Shown: positions 1 through 7,868 of the stretch, in pieces
Position numbering within the stretch: the stretch's first letter is position 1
How the letters are laid out: every line of letters begins with the position of its first letter
Source of the DNA: JBJXGV01 sp046160485
Lineage (GTDB): Bacteria; Orphanbacterota; Orphanbacteria; JBJXGV01
DNA length: 64,000 nt
Direction: 5' to 3'
NCBI GenBank assembly: GCA_046160485.1
Contig: JBJXGV010000015.1
Span: forward strand, 44,750-108,749
Program-made: the position numbers and the translations under genes
The notes under the pieces: model-generated
Databases searched by the model: none
Told to the model about the DNA's origin: nothing
What the model saw: only the letters and a program-made list of their open reading frames with translations

Positions 1-8
1 GAACCATG

Positions 9-749
9 TCACCCCCCCTGCGTTGGGCTCACGATGCGCTCGACCCGTTCGAGATCTTCCGCCGTGTCGACGTGCGGCGTCGCCGCGGGAACGCGGACGA
101 GGCGGATGGCGATGCCGTTCTCGAGCGCGCGCAACTGCTCGAGGCCTTCGGCCTCCTCGAGCGGCGATGGAGCGTGCTCGACAAACTCGAAGAGCGCGGA
201 GCGCTCGAAAAAATAGATTCCGATGTGCCGCATCGCCACCGTCGCGCCGGCCGCGCGCGCGCGGTCGCGCACGAACGGGATCGGCGAGCGCGAGAAATAG
301 AGCGCGTTGCCGTTCCGATCGGCGACGACCTTCGCGACTCCGGGATCGGCGAGCTCGCCCGCGTCACGCACGGGCGTCACGAGCGTCGCCATGCGCACGC
401 CATCCTCGGCGAGCGCCGCGATTCCCGCGTCGATGTACTCCGGCGGCAAGAGCGGCTCATCTCCCTGCACGTTGACGATCACCTGCGCCCAGTCGCGGCC
501 CCGAGCGACCTCGGCCACGCGATCGGTGCCGCTTGCGTGATCGTGTCGCGTCATGACGGGCGTCCCGCCGAATCCGGCGACGGCCGACGCGATCGATTCG
601 TCATCCGTTGCGACCACCAGCTCATCGAGTCCGCGCGCGCGCGACGCGGCCTCGTAAACCCATTGCACGAGCGGCCGGCCTCCGAGCGGCGCGAGCGGCT
701 TGCGCGGAAGGCGCTGCGACGCGATGCGCGCCGGGATCACTCCCAGCAC
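9..749 (-). CDS. kdsB: 3-deoxy-manno-octulosonate cytidylyltransferase (CMP-Kdo synthetase)
   Basis: Activates Kdo with CTP to give CMP-Kdo, the sugar donor for the LPS inner core; cytoplasmic enzyme. The 246-residue product matches the usual family length (about 248). Visible signatures are the N-terminal nucleotide-binding stretch IPARIASQRLPRKPL, the NVQGDEPLL motif around residue 93, and RHIGIYFF near residue 174. The start chosen is GTG at 749, which places the family-typical hydrophobic strand (VLGVIPAR) at the N-terminus. An alternative GTG at 794 overlaps the mdh stop by four bases (GTGA) and would add 15 residues; neither site has a clear Shine-Dalgarno. It lies directly downstream of mdh on the same strand and is probably cotranscribed. 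It shows that the organism makes Kdo-containing LPS. Confidence 0.93.
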   Translation of the reverse strand: MLGVIPARIASQRLPRKPLAPLGGRPLVQWVYEAASRARGLDELVVATDDESIASAVAGFGGTPVMTRHDHASGTDRVAEVARGRDWAQVIVNVQGDEPLLPPEYIDAGIAALAEDGVRMATLVTPVRDAGELADPGVAKVVADRNGNALYFSRSPIPFVRDRARAAGATVAMRHIGIYFFERSALFEFVEHAPSPLEEAEGLEQLRALENGIAIRLVRVPAATPHVDTAEDLERVERIVSPTQGG

Positions 750-790
750 ACGCCGCCCGGCGCCGTCGCGCGGCCGCTCGCCCGCGTGCG

Positions 791-1717
791 TCACGCCGGC
801 GGAAGCTTCGCGATCGTCGCGCGGACGTCCGCCGCCGAGCGTTCGAGCGCCGCGCGCTCCTCGGGAAGCAGCGACAACTCCACGATTCTCTCCACGCCGC
901 CGCGCCCGAGGACAACCGGAACGCCGACGAAAATCCCGCTCAAACCGTATTGCCCCGTCAGGTAGGCCGCCGCCGGCACGAGGCGCTTCTTGTCCTTGAG
1001 GATCGCCTCGACCATCCGCGCGACCGACTTGCCCGGCGCGTAGTACGCGCTTCCCGCTTTGAGGAGGGCAACGATTTCGGCGCCGCCGTTGCGCGTGCGG
1101 TCGACGATGCGATCGAGCGCCTCTTTCGAGAGAAGCTCGCTCACCGGAACACCCGCGACATTCGCGTAGCGCGTCAGCGGCACCATCGAGTCGCCGTGCC
1201 CGCCGAGAACCATCGCCATCACATCGCTCGCGGAAACGCCAATCTCCATCGCGAGGAACGTGCAGAAGCGCGCCGAGTCGAGGACGCCGGCCATGCCGAC
1301 GACGCGAGAGGGCGGAAATCCGGTCACCTTCATCGCGTGGTACGCCATCACGTCGAGCGGATTCGAAACCATCACGACGATCGAGTCCGGCGCGTACTTC
1401 TTGATGTTCGCGGCGACGGAGCCGACGATCTCGGCGTTCTTCGCGAGCAAATCGTCGCGGCTCATCCCCGGCTTGCGCGGGAATCCCGACGTCACGACGA
1501 CAACGTCCGAGCCGGCGAGCGCCGCGAAATCGTTCGAGCCCGACAGCGCGCAATCGGCCGTCTCGAGCGGCGTCGCCTGCCGCAAGTCGAGCGCCTTCCC
1601 CTGCGGCATCCCGTCCACAATGTCGACGAGCGTCACGTCGGCGTACTCGCCCTGCGCGATGTAGAGCGCGGCGGTCGCTCCGACGTTCCCCGCCCCCACG
1701 ATACTGACCTTGCTCAT
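791..1717 (-). CDS. mdh: malate dehydrogenase (LDH-like type)
   Basis: NAD-dependent interconversion of malate and oxaloacetate in the TCA cycle; cytoplasmic. The 308-residue protein has the N-terminal dinucleotide-binding loop VGAGNVGA, the substrate-binding arginine loop (GFPRKPGMSR, about residue 80), the NPLD segment and the catalytic histidine in GGHGDS (about residue 173). Length and motifs fit the lactate-dehydrogenase-like malate dehydrogenases. An arginine-containing loop rather than the Gln-containing loop of lactate dehydrogenase favours malate. ATG at 1717 is preceded by a strong GGAGGAGGG ribosome-binding site. It lies just downstream of the rpmA terminator hairpin, so its own promoter may overlap that hairpin or it may rely on read-through. 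kdsB follows. Confidence 0.94.
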   Translation of the reverse strand: MSKVSIVGAGNVGATAALYIAQGEYADVTLVDIVDGMPQGKALDLRQATPLETADCALSGSNDFAALAGSDVVVVTSGFPRKPGMSRDDLLAKNAEIVGSVAANIKKYAPDSIVVMVSNPLDVMAYHAMKVTGFPPSRVVGMAGVLDSARFCTFLAMEIGVSASDVMAMVLGGHGDSMVPLTRYANVAGVPVSELLSKEALDRIVDRTRNGGAEIVALLKAGSAYYAPGKSVARMVEAILKDKKRLVPAAAYLTGQYGLSGIFVGVPVVLGRGGVERIVELSLLPEERAALERSAADVRATIAKLPPA

Positions 1718-1741
1718 CCCTCCTCCTTTCGTGGCAAAACG

Positions 1742-1765
1742 AAAAAACGGAAGATCGCTCTTCCG
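1742..1765 (-). terminator. Rho-independent terminator of the rplU-rpmA operon
   Basis: A perfect 7-bp stem (CGGAAGA/TCTTCCG) with a 4-base loop is followed on the minus strand by six T residues. It lies about 90 bases past the rpmA stop and only about 25 bases before the mdh start. Confidence 0.8.
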
Positions 1766-1854
1766 CTTTCGCTACGTGTTTAGATGTGTCGAATCGAAAC
1801 CCGCCGACGAAGAGACCTTTCCCTCAAAGCGCCGGCCGAGGGTGTCTCGCCTCT

Positions 1855-2109
1855 TCAAGCGGCGATGACGCTCACTTCTCTCTTGTCGCGGCCACGACGG
1901 GCAAACTTGACGTGTCCGTCCTTAAGCGCGAAGAGCGTGTCGTCTTTCCCGATGCCGACGTTCGTGCCCGGCATGATTCGCGTTCCGCGCTGGCGAACGA
2001 TGATGCTTCCGGCGCTGACCCATTCCCCGCCGTACGCCTTCACACCGAGTCGCTGCGCATTTGAGTCGCGCCCGTTTCGTGAGCTGCCGACTCCTTTTTT
2101 ATGAGCCAA
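1855..2109 (-). CDS. rpmA: 50S ribosomal protein L27
   Basis: Component of the large ribosomal subunit near the peptidyl transferase centre. The 84-residue protein begins with the diagnostic MAHKKGVGSSRNGRDS and continues with the conserved AGSIIVRQRGT segment. The start codon is TTG at 2109, preceded by AAGGAGGT four bases upstream, an excellent ribosome-binding site that compensates for the weak start codon. It follows rplU by 27 bases in the usual rplU-rpmA order and ends upstream of a strong terminator. Confidence 0.97.
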   Translation of the reverse strand: MAHKKGVGSSRNGRDSNAQRLGVKAYGGEWVSAGSIIVRQRGTRIMPGTNVGIGKDDTLFALKDGHVKFARRGRDKREVSVIAA

Positions 2110-2136
2110 CCTCGACCTCCTTGCACCGACCGGGCG

Positions 2137-2451
2137 CTAAGCCGCCGCGATCTCCGTGATGCGCACCTTCGTAAAGTCCTGGCGGTGGCCGCGAATCCGC
2201 CGGGAGTTCTTCCGCTTCTTCATCTTGAACGTGTAGACCTTGTCGTCCTTGCCGTGAGCCACGATCTCGGCGCGCACGGTGACCCCGGAAACATTCGGAG
2301 TGCCGACGACGATGTCGCTTCCGGACGAGAAGAGGAGCACCGGGTCGAGCACGACAGTGGCGCCGACCTCGGCTTCGATCTTGGGGACGGAGAGCACAGC
2401 GCCGGTCTCGGCGCGGAACTGGTGCCCCCCTGACTCGATAATCGCGTACAC
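2137..2451 (-). CDS. rplU: 50S ribosomal protein L21
   Basis: Large-subunit ribosomal protein binding 23S rRNA. The 104-residue product begins MYAIIESGGHQFRAETG and contains the conserved KMKKRKNSRRIRGHRQDFT segment near the C-terminus. The start is GTG at 2451, preceded by GGAGGTGA at good spacing. It is the first gene of the rplU-rpmA operon, with a recognisable promoter about 50 bases upstream. Confidence 0.97.
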   Translation of the reverse strand: MYAIIESGGHQFRAETGAVLSVPKIEAEVGATVVLDPVLLFSSGSDIVVGTPNVSGVTVRAEIVAHGKDDKVYTFKMKKRKNSRRIRGHRQDFTKVRITEIAAA

Positions 2452-2499
2452 GCACTCACCTCCAGCTTGGAACGAATTTACGAAAACCCGAACCTGGGA

Positions 2500-2529
2500 C
2501 TTTTAGCACGGCCGCCGCGTACGTGTCAA
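2500..2529 (-). promoter_or_regulatory. Sigma-70-type promoter for rplU-rpmA
   Basis: On the minus strand, TTGACA (2529-2524), an 18-base spacer and TAAAAG (2505-2500) preceded by TGC (extended -10). The predicted start site lies about 40 bases before the rplU GTG and the promoter sits just past the rng stop. Confidence 0.6.
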
Positions 2530-2553
2530 CGAACTTGTTGGCGGCCGAATCCT

Positions 2554-4101
2554 CTATGTGGCTTGCTCCGTGATGTCCTCGCCGGTGCGGCCGGAGATGA
2601 CGCGAAGCTCGTCGCGCAAGAACTCGGGCATCGGCTCGAAGACGATTTCAAGCCGCATATCCTTCGCGAGATCCTTCATGCGCGAACGCGCCGTCGTCTG
2701 GCAATACGCCTCGACCTCCGGATTGACCAGCAGACGAACCTTCTTCTCGTTCATGTACGCGCCGACGCGGCGCACAACGCGGTCGATCTTGTTCGTCATC
2801 GACGCGTGCGAGAGCACCTTCCCCGTCCCGTGGCAGTGCGCGCAGGGGTCCGAGAAGAACTGAAGAAGCCCGGGACGCACACGCTGGCGCGTCATCTCGA
2901 CGAGACCGAGTTCGCTCACGCGCAGCGCCTTCGTGCGCGAGCGATCGCGCTTGAGCGCATTGCGCAAGAGTTCGACGACCTTCAGCCGGTTCGACTCCTT
3001 TTCCATGTCGATGAAGTCGAGCACGATGATGCCGCCGATGTCGCGAAGGCGAAGCTGCCGCGCGATCTCGCGCACCGCCTCCATGTTCGTCTGGAAGATC
3101 GTATCTTCCTGGCTCGAGCCGCCGCCGCCGACGAATCGCCCGGTGTTGACGTCGATCGCCACGAGCGCCTCCGTGTGATCGATCACGATGAAGCCGCCCT
3201 TCTTCAGCCACACCTTGCGATGAAGCGTCTTCTCGATCTCGCTTTCGATATCGTAGGAATCGAAGATCGGCGTGCTCTCTTTGTAGAGCTTGATGCGGTC
3301 GACAAGCTCGGGCGCCATCGACTTCAGATACGTCACGATCTCCTTGTGATGCGTCTTGGAATCGATGACGAGACGGTCGACCTCGTCGGTGAAGAGATCG
3401 CGGATCAGACGCGTCGTCAGGTCGAGCTCGCGATGCAAGAGCGCCGGCGCGCTCGCCTTCTGGTCCGCCTTCTCGACCTTGGTCCAGAGCTGCATCAGAA
3501 ATTTCAAATCGTTGCGGAGAAGATTCGCGTCCTTCCCCTCCGCCGCGGTGCGCACGATGATGCCGACGTCGCCGCCGGTCTTCTCGTTGAAAATCGTCTT
3601 GAGGCGCTGGCGCTCGGCGCGGTCCTCGATCTTGCGCGACACGCCGACACTCTGCGATTTCGGCATCAGCACGATGAATCGGCCCGGAAGCGAAATCTGC
3701 GTCGTGACGCGCGGGCCCTTCGTGCCGATCGCTTCCTTCGTGATCTGCACGACGATCTCCTGGCCCTTCGTGATCAAGTCGTCGATGTTCGCGTTCTTGT
3801 CGGGGCGGCGATCGCGTGACGGCTCCTCGCGCTCCCCCGAATCCATGTCGAGATCATCCGCGAACTCGTCGTCGCTGCCGACGATGTCGGAGACGTGAAG
3901 GAATGCCGACTTCTCGAGACCAATGTCGACGAACGCGGCCTGCATTCCCGGAAGAACGGCGCTCACCGTTCCTTTGTAGATGTTGCCGGCGATCCGCTCC
4001 TGATCGTCTCGATCGATGAGAAACTCGACGAGCACGTGTTCCTCGAGGATCGCGATCCGCGTCTCGTGCGGCGTGGCGTTGGCGATGATTTCTGTGTGCA
4101 C
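2554..4101 (-). CDS. rng: ribonuclease G (RNase E/G family endoribonuclease)
   Basis: Single-strand-specific endoribonuclease for rRNA maturation and mRNA decay. The 515-residue protein has an N-terminal S1 RNA-binding domain (about residues 35-125) carrying an acidic insertion, then the RNase H-like catalytic core with acidic residues in AIDVNTG and LDFIDM, and the Zn-link CAHCHG that holds the dimer. Length fits RNase G rather than the longer RNase E; no arginine-rich degradosome tail is present. The start is GTG at 4101, preceded by AGGGAGAG; the open frame extends further upstream but has no family similarity there. It follows nadD by 22 bases and probably shares a transcript with bamD-like and nadD. 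Confidence 0.94.
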   Translation of the reverse strand: MHTEIIANATPHETRIAILEEHVLVEFLIDRDDQERIAGNIYKGTVSAVLPGMQAAFVDIGLEKSAFLHVSDIVGSDDEFADDLDMDSGEREEPSRDRRPDKNANIDDLITKGQEIVVQITKEAIGTKGPRVTTQISLPGRFIVLMPKSQSVGVSRKIEDRAERQRLKTIFNEKTGGDVGIIVRTAAEGKDANLLRNDLKFLMQLWTKVEKADQKASAPALLHRELDLTTRLIRDLFTDEVDRLVIDSKTHHKEIVTYLKSMAPELVDRIKLYKESTPIFDSYDIESEIEKTLHRKVWLKKGGFIVIDHTEALVAIDVNTGRFVGGGGSSQEDTIFQTNMEAVREIARQLRLRDIGGIIVLDFIDMEKESNRLKVVELLRNALKRDRSRTKALRVSELGLVEMTRQRVRPGLLQFFSDPCAHCHGTGKVLSHASMTNKIDRVVRRVGAYMNEKKVRLLVNPEVEAYCQTTARSRMKDLAKDMRLEIVFEPMPEFLRDELRVISGRTGEDITEQAT

Positions 4102-4123
4102 TGGACTCTCCCTGGCGTGTACG

Positions 4124-4738
4124 TCAAATGTGTCGTGTGCGATCGGGGGCGCTCTGATAGAACGCGCACTCCTCGATCCGGCGCCATACCGCGTCGGGTA
4201 CCCAGTAGCGGTAGGGCCCCCCGCCGCGAATCCGGGCGCGGATCTCCTCGGACGAAATCGAAACGCGCGGGCCGGCGAGGAAAACGATCTCGGCGCGCGA
4301 CGCAAACGGACTCGCGGCCGGCTCGTACCCGGGCCGCGGAAAAACAACCAGACGCGCGAGCCGCACGATCTCCTCCGGCGCTCGCCAGTTCGGAAGATCG
4401 ATGAGGCTGTCGGCGCCCATCAAGAAAAACAGTTCGGTTCCCGGCGAGAGCGAGTCGCGCACGATGCGAATCGTGTCGACCGTGTACGACGGCGGCTCGC
4501 GATCGATATCGACGCGCGACGCCTCGAAACCGGGATCGCCCGCGACGGCAAGCTCCACGAGCCGGAAGCGCTCCTCGCCGTCGAGGAGGCCCGCCGCGTC
4601 TTTGTGCGGCGGAGCGTTCGCCGGAACGAAAATCACGCGATCGAGCGAGAGCTCGCCGCGGGCTTCGTCGGCTTGCATCAAGTGCCCCGCGTGAATCGGA
4701 TTAAACGACCCGCCGAAGATACCGACGCGCGCGGCCAT
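4124..4738 (-). CDS. nadD: nicotinate-nucleotide adenylyltransferase
   Basis: Adenylates nicotinate mononucleotide to deamido-NAD in NAD biosynthesis. The 204-residue protein opens with the HIGH-type nucleotidyltransferase loop GGSFNPIHAGHL (residues 9-20) and ends with the family's ISSEEIRARI motif (residues 161-170). ATG at 4738 shares one base with the stop codon of the upstream bamD-like gene (TGATG), so the two are probably translationally coupled. rng follows closely. Confidence 0.95.
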   Translation of the reverse strand: MAARVGIFGGSFNPIHAGHLMQADEARGELSLDRVIFVPANAPPHKDAAGLLDGEERFRLVELAVAGDPGFEASRVDIDREPPSYTVDTIRIVRDSLSPGTELFFLMGADSLIDLPNWRAPEEIVRLARLVVFPRPGYEPAASPFASRAEIVFLAGPRVSISSEEIRARIRGGGPYRYWVPDAVWRRIEECAFYQSAPDRTRHI

Positions 4739-5535
4739 CACGAACCTGCCTTCTTCGTCTCGAGTTCGCGCAGCCGCTCTTCGCTGCGGCGCGCAAGTTC
4801 GCTCGACGGCCACGTGCTCGCGACGGCGCGGTAGCCATCGGCCGCGGCGTCGAGCTTGCCGTCCTTGCGGTCGGCCTCCGCCATGCCGAACTGCGCCGCC
4901 GCCGCCCATTCGGTGTCCGCGTACTCTTGCAGCACGCTCGCGAAGTACGCGCGCGCCGCAATCGTGTCCCCGAGCCGCAGGTAGAGCGCGCCGTTGTCGT
5001 ACTCCTTCTGCGCGAGCCTCCCGCGCGCCTTCGCGAGAAGCGCTTGCGCATCCGTCATGCGATCGCTCTCCGGGTAGCGATTGATGAACTCCCGAAGTTT
5101 CTCGATCGTCTGGTTCGTGACGGTTTGATCGAGCTGCGACGGCTTCGACTGATCCCACAGCGCCTCGGCGAGCGTGAAGAGTGCATCGTCCGCCCACTCC
5201 GAGTCGGGATACTCTCGAATCACCGTGTTGAGTTCGCGTTCCGCGGCCGGGTAGTCGCCGAGCCCCGTGTAAGACTTGCCGAGCCCGTACTTCACCTCGG
5301 CGTAGAGCGGCGTTCCGTCGAGGAGGCCGGAGAGCGTTTGGAAGCGCGTCGCGGCGCGCGACCACTCGCGCTCGGCGAGATCGCGCCGCGCGGCGACGAG
5401 CTGTTCGTCGCGCGTAAGCCGCACGAAGTCGGCTTGTCCGCCGCACGACGCCGTCCCCGCGATGAGCAAGACGAACGCGGCCGCAGCGGCTTGCGACCCG
5501 CGCGGGCTCCGTTCGCCGCGGCGCCTAATCGCCAC
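4738..5535 (-). CDS. bamD: BamD/YfiO-like TPR lipoprotein
   Basis: Likely the BamD component of the outer-membrane beta-barrel assembly machine, an inner-leaflet lipoprotein made of TPR repeats. The 265-residue protein has a basic N-terminus, a hydrophobic stretch and a cysteine at position 31 that could be lipidated (the -3 position is Thr, so the lipobox is non-canonical). Several TPR-like helices follow, e.g. around YGLGKSYTGLGDYPAAE, and spacers ending in YPDSEWA or YPESDRM typical of this family. The start is GTG at 5535, overlapping the upstream gene's stop by 11 bases. A general Tol-Pal-type TPR lipoprotein remains possible; family is clear, exact role inferred. Confidence 0.75.
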   Translation of the reverse strand: MAIRRRGERSPRGSQAAAAAFVLLIAGTASCGGQADFVRLTRDEQLVAARRDLAEREWSRAATRFQTLSGLLDGTPLYAEVKYGLGKSYTGLGDYPAAERELNTVIREYPDSEWADDALFTLAEALWDQSKPSQLDQTVTNQTIEKLREFINRYPESDRMTDAQALLAKARGRLAQKEYDNGALYLRLGDTIAARAYFASVLQEYADTEWAAAAQFGMAEADRKDGKLDAAADGYRAVASTWPSSELARRSEERLRELETKKAGS

Positions 5536-6442
5536 TCTGATTCGAGTAGAAGAGGAACACGAGCCCCCCGACGATGCCGCCGACGATCAGCGGCTCGTAC
5601 ATGCGCGCGAAAACCCCCGGTGTCCGCTCGGGCCTCGCGAACGCGAATGCGGTGCTCTCGAGAAGGTAGGCGGCGCCGTGCGGAATCACGTCGGACACGG
5701 AGTGCGCGACGTTTTCCGACCAGACAACGCGGCGGCCTCCGTCCTCGCAGAGGCGGAGGTGGAGATCGATCTTCGCGAGCCGGCGAATGCGCCGCGGGCC
5801 AACGAGGAATTTCCGGTAGATGTCCGCGTAGCGGAACGAAAAGTCGGTAACGCGATACGAGAAGAGCGAACGGCCGACCGTGACGTCGGCTTCCGACGTG
5901 ACGGTGCCCCCGAGGCGCGAGGCGCCTGCGGCTGGTCTGCCCGCCTCGGTGTCACCCTCGGCCGCGGCCATCGAGTCCTGCGCGGCGCGAAGCTGCGCGA
6001 GGAGCCCCGCCGGCTGCTGAGCTCCGGACCCGCCCGCGGGCGAACCTTCTTCGTCTTCCGCCTCGTCGTCCTGCTCGTTCGGCGCCGCGGACTCGGCGGC
6101 GTCCGCAGCGGCATCGGCCGTGCCGAGCGCCGCGGCCTCCGCGGGCGTGGCCACCTCGACCGGGTATCCGCGCGCCGCGAGTTCTTCCACGAGGATCGAC
6201 TCGACGAGACCGTTGACATCGCTCGTGCCGAGCGGGAAGAGGCGCACATCGCCTTGCGGCGCAGGAAGCGTGTTGAGCGCCTCGCGAACGGCTCCACGGA
6301 TCGCCTCCTCGGCGACCTCGATGTTCGTCAGCCGGACTTCGTCATCGCCCGCGAACGCCGCGGCCGGCTGCGCCAGTATGGAAAACGCCAAAAGCGCCGC
6401 GACGATGCGCCGTCCGGCGCCGTATCCGGCTGAAAATCTCAA
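5525..6442 (-). CDS. secreted/membrane protein of unknown function
   Basis: I do not recognise this protein. With TTG at 6442 it is 305 residues: a signal peptide (hydrophobic run AALLAFSILAQPAAAFA), a conserved-looking domain, a low-complexity acidic, Ala/Glu-rich linker in the middle, a second beta-rich domain containing FRYADIYRKFLVGPRRI, and a hydrophobic C-terminal helix (LIVGGIVGGLVFLFY) followed by a short tail. That suggests a periplasmic protein anchored by its C-terminus. The start is uncertain: in-frame TTG at 6487 and GTG at 6508 are alternatives and none has a good ribosome-binding site. It overlaps the bamD-like gene start, so a shared envelope role is plausible but is inference only. 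Confidence 0.6.
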   Translation of the reverse strand: MRFSAGYGAGRRIVAALLAFSILAQPAAAFAGDDEVRLTNIEVAEEAIRGAVREALNTLPAPQGDVRLFPLGTSDVNGLVESILVEELAARGYPVEVATPAEAAALGTADAAADAAESAAPNEQDDEAEDEEGSPAGGSGAQQPAGLLAQLRAAQDSMAAAEGDTEAGRPAAGASRLGGTVTSEADVTVGRSLFSYRVTDFSFRYADIYRKFLVGPRRIRRLAKIDLHLRLCEDGGRRVVWSENVAHSVSDVIPHGAAYLLESTAFAFARPERTPGVFARMYEPLIVGGIVGGLVFLFYSNQSGD

Positions 6443-6566
6443 GCTTGAGCGGCCCCATGCCGATAGAAGTTGGCGACGCAGGAGCAAGAAGCCCGACCGA
6501 TCGATCACGAGAGCGCGGAATCGAGAAATAGCGGAGCCCTCCTGTTTATCTGGCGAGGAGAAACGA

Positions 6567-7019
6567 ATGTCGGACACCAAAGAAGTCATCTCGCAAATGT
6601 TTCTCAATTTGACGAAAATGCGCCTCGACCCGCAGATCGTCGCGAAGATGGCGCCGGTCGTCGACGGGCTTCTGGAGCGGCTGCAGGGCGCTATCGACAT
6701 CTCCTCCGAGGAGGGATGGAATCGCCTCAAGATCGCGTTGTGCGGGATGCTCGCTCATGGCTGGGCGGTCGGCATGAACCCGTACAACAGCCCCGACACG
6801 AACAGCGACGGGGACACGATCGAGGTGCGAGTGTCGAAGGACATCCTGACGCCGCTCGAGGTGCTCAAGTCGCTTCGCTACGCGAAGAAGGATAAGAACG
6901 GGAGAATTCAAAAGGTGCTCTTTGAGCCCAGCTACGAAACCAAGGCCAAGGAATCGATCGACAAGATTCTGAAAGACATTGAGACCAAGCATTGGGGGCA
7001 GAAAGAGACCGACAAGTAA
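6567..7019 (+). CDS. conserved hypothetical protein, 150 residues
   Basis: Function unknown. The protein is hydrophilic, with no signal peptide or membrane segment: an alpha-helical N-terminal half (MSDTKEVISQMFLNLTKMRL) and a charged, Lys-rich C-terminal half that contains a beta-like stretch TIEVRVSKDI. ATG at 6567 is preceded by GAGGAG six bases upstream. It is the only plus-strand gene in the first 36 kb and stands alone, divergent from the secreted protein at 5525-6442 and convergent with the PspC gene. Codon use and GC look like its neighbours, so it is probably a real, native gene. Confidence 0.7.
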   Translation: MSDTKEVISQMFLNLTKMRLDPQIVAKMAPVVDGLLERLQGAIDISSEEGWNRLKIALCGMLAHGWAVGMNPYNSPDTNSDGDTIEVRVSKDILTPLEVLKSLRYAKKDKNGRIQKVLFEPSYETKAKESIDKILKDIETKHWGQKETDK

Positions 7020-7081
7020 CACGCCCCGTGTTCGCGCGGCCGCGAGACCAACGCTTTAAGCCACGAACTTTCGCCACGTTA

Positions 7082-7115
7082 GGGGAACAACCCCGGCCGG
7101 TCAATCTGATTTTTT
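7082..7115 (+). terminator. possible weak terminator between convergent genes
   Basis: GGGG-AACAA-CCCC hairpin at 7082-7094, then 15 bases before a run of six T at 7110-7115. The stem is short and the T-run is distant, so this is only a candidate. Confidence 0.25.
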
Positions 7116-7131
7116 GGAGGAGCGCCCGGGG

Positions 7132-7812
7132 CTACTGCTGGCTGGTCGAGAGCGGTGGGGCGGGCACCGGCGCCGGCCGTGCTTCGCGCGCGGGCTGCGG
7201 TTCGTCGCCGAGCGGCATCACGATCAGCATGATGAGATAGAGCAGAACCCCCGCTCCGAGCGAGAGCAGGCTCCCGACGACCCACAACAGCCGGACGAGG
7301 CTCGGATCGGTGTCGAAGAAATACCCGAGTCCGGAGCAGACGCCGCTGACCATGCGGCCCGACGGCGGCCGCACGAGCCGCCGCTCGCGAAGCGAAGTCT
7401 CGCCCGCCTCGCGTCCCTTTTTCGAAGCCACGATCAGCACGAATCCGATCAGCACGAAGAGGATCGGGAACGCGAGATTCCCGGCGGCCGCAAGAAGCCC
7501 CCAGAGTCCGATCGGGAAGAGCCAGCCGAGGTTGTAGAAGAACAAGAGGATTCCGAACGCGGCGAGGATCAGGCCGAGGAGCAGCAGGCGATTTTCATCG
7601 ACATGTTCGCCGAGCGGTCCCGTCGCGTCGTCGGGATTGCGCGGAATGATGAGGATGGCCGCAATGTAAGCGATGACGCCGATGCCGCCGAGAAACGCGG
7701 AGAAGAGCCAGAGAACGCGCACGACCGTGGGATCGATGCCGAGATATTCGCCGACACCGCCGCAGATACCCGAGAGCTTTCTCTCTTTCGTCGACTTGTA
7801 GAGACGTTTCAG
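7132..7812 (-). CDS. double PspC-domain membrane protein
   Basis: Envelope-stress-type membrane protein. With the start at 7812 it has 226 residues: an N-terminal PspC domain (KRLYKSTKERKLSGICGG followed by a hydrophobic helix), a central block of about three transmembrane helices, a second PspC-like domain (RMVSGVCSGLGYFFDTDP plus helix) and a Pro/Ala-rich tail. The start is inferred to be CTG: the family normally begins MKRLYRS-like, the frame upstream has no ATG, GTG or TTG in reach, and GAGGGGG lies eight bases before the CTG. A clear TTGACA/GATACT promoter sits just upstream inside the end of the nlpC-type gene. So it can be transcribed alone as well as with the peptide-transport operon. 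Confidence 0.82.
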   Translation of the reverse strand: MKRLYKSTKERKLSGICGGVGEYLGIDPTVVRVLWLFSAFLGGIGVIAYIAAILIIPRNPDDATGPLGEHVDENRLLLLGLILAAFGILLFFYNLGWLFPIGLWGLLAAAGNLAFPILFVLIGFVLIVASKKGREAGETSLRERRLVRPPSGRMVSGVCSGLGYFFDTDPSLVRLLWVVGSLLSLGAGVLLYLIMLIVMPLGDEPQPAREARPAPVPAPPLSTSQQ

Positions 7813-7839
7813 AGCGGGATCCCCCTCGAAGAAGGCATC

Positions 7840-7868
7840 AGTATCGAGCCCCGTTTCGCGAGTGTCAA
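7840..7868 (-). promoter_or_regulatory. Sigma-70 promoter for the PspC gene
   Basis: Minus strand: consensus TTGACA (7868-7863), a 17-base spacer and GATACT (7845-7840, four of six). It overlaps the stop codon of the upstream peptidase gene and puts the start site about 20 bases before the CTG start. Confidence 0.65.

Noticed and set aside
1..8. ATG on the minus strand at 7-5, just past the kdsB stop, possibly the start of the next gene
   Set aside because: Only two codons are inside the window, so no gene can be supported; pyrG or another gene could follow but this is not visible.
608..1783. Long open frames on the plus strand opposite mdh, rng, uvrA and others (several hundred codons)
   Set aside because: They are antisense shadows typical of GC-rich codons, with Arg/Ala-rich low-complexity translations and no ribosome-binding sites; the opposite strand encodes clear families.
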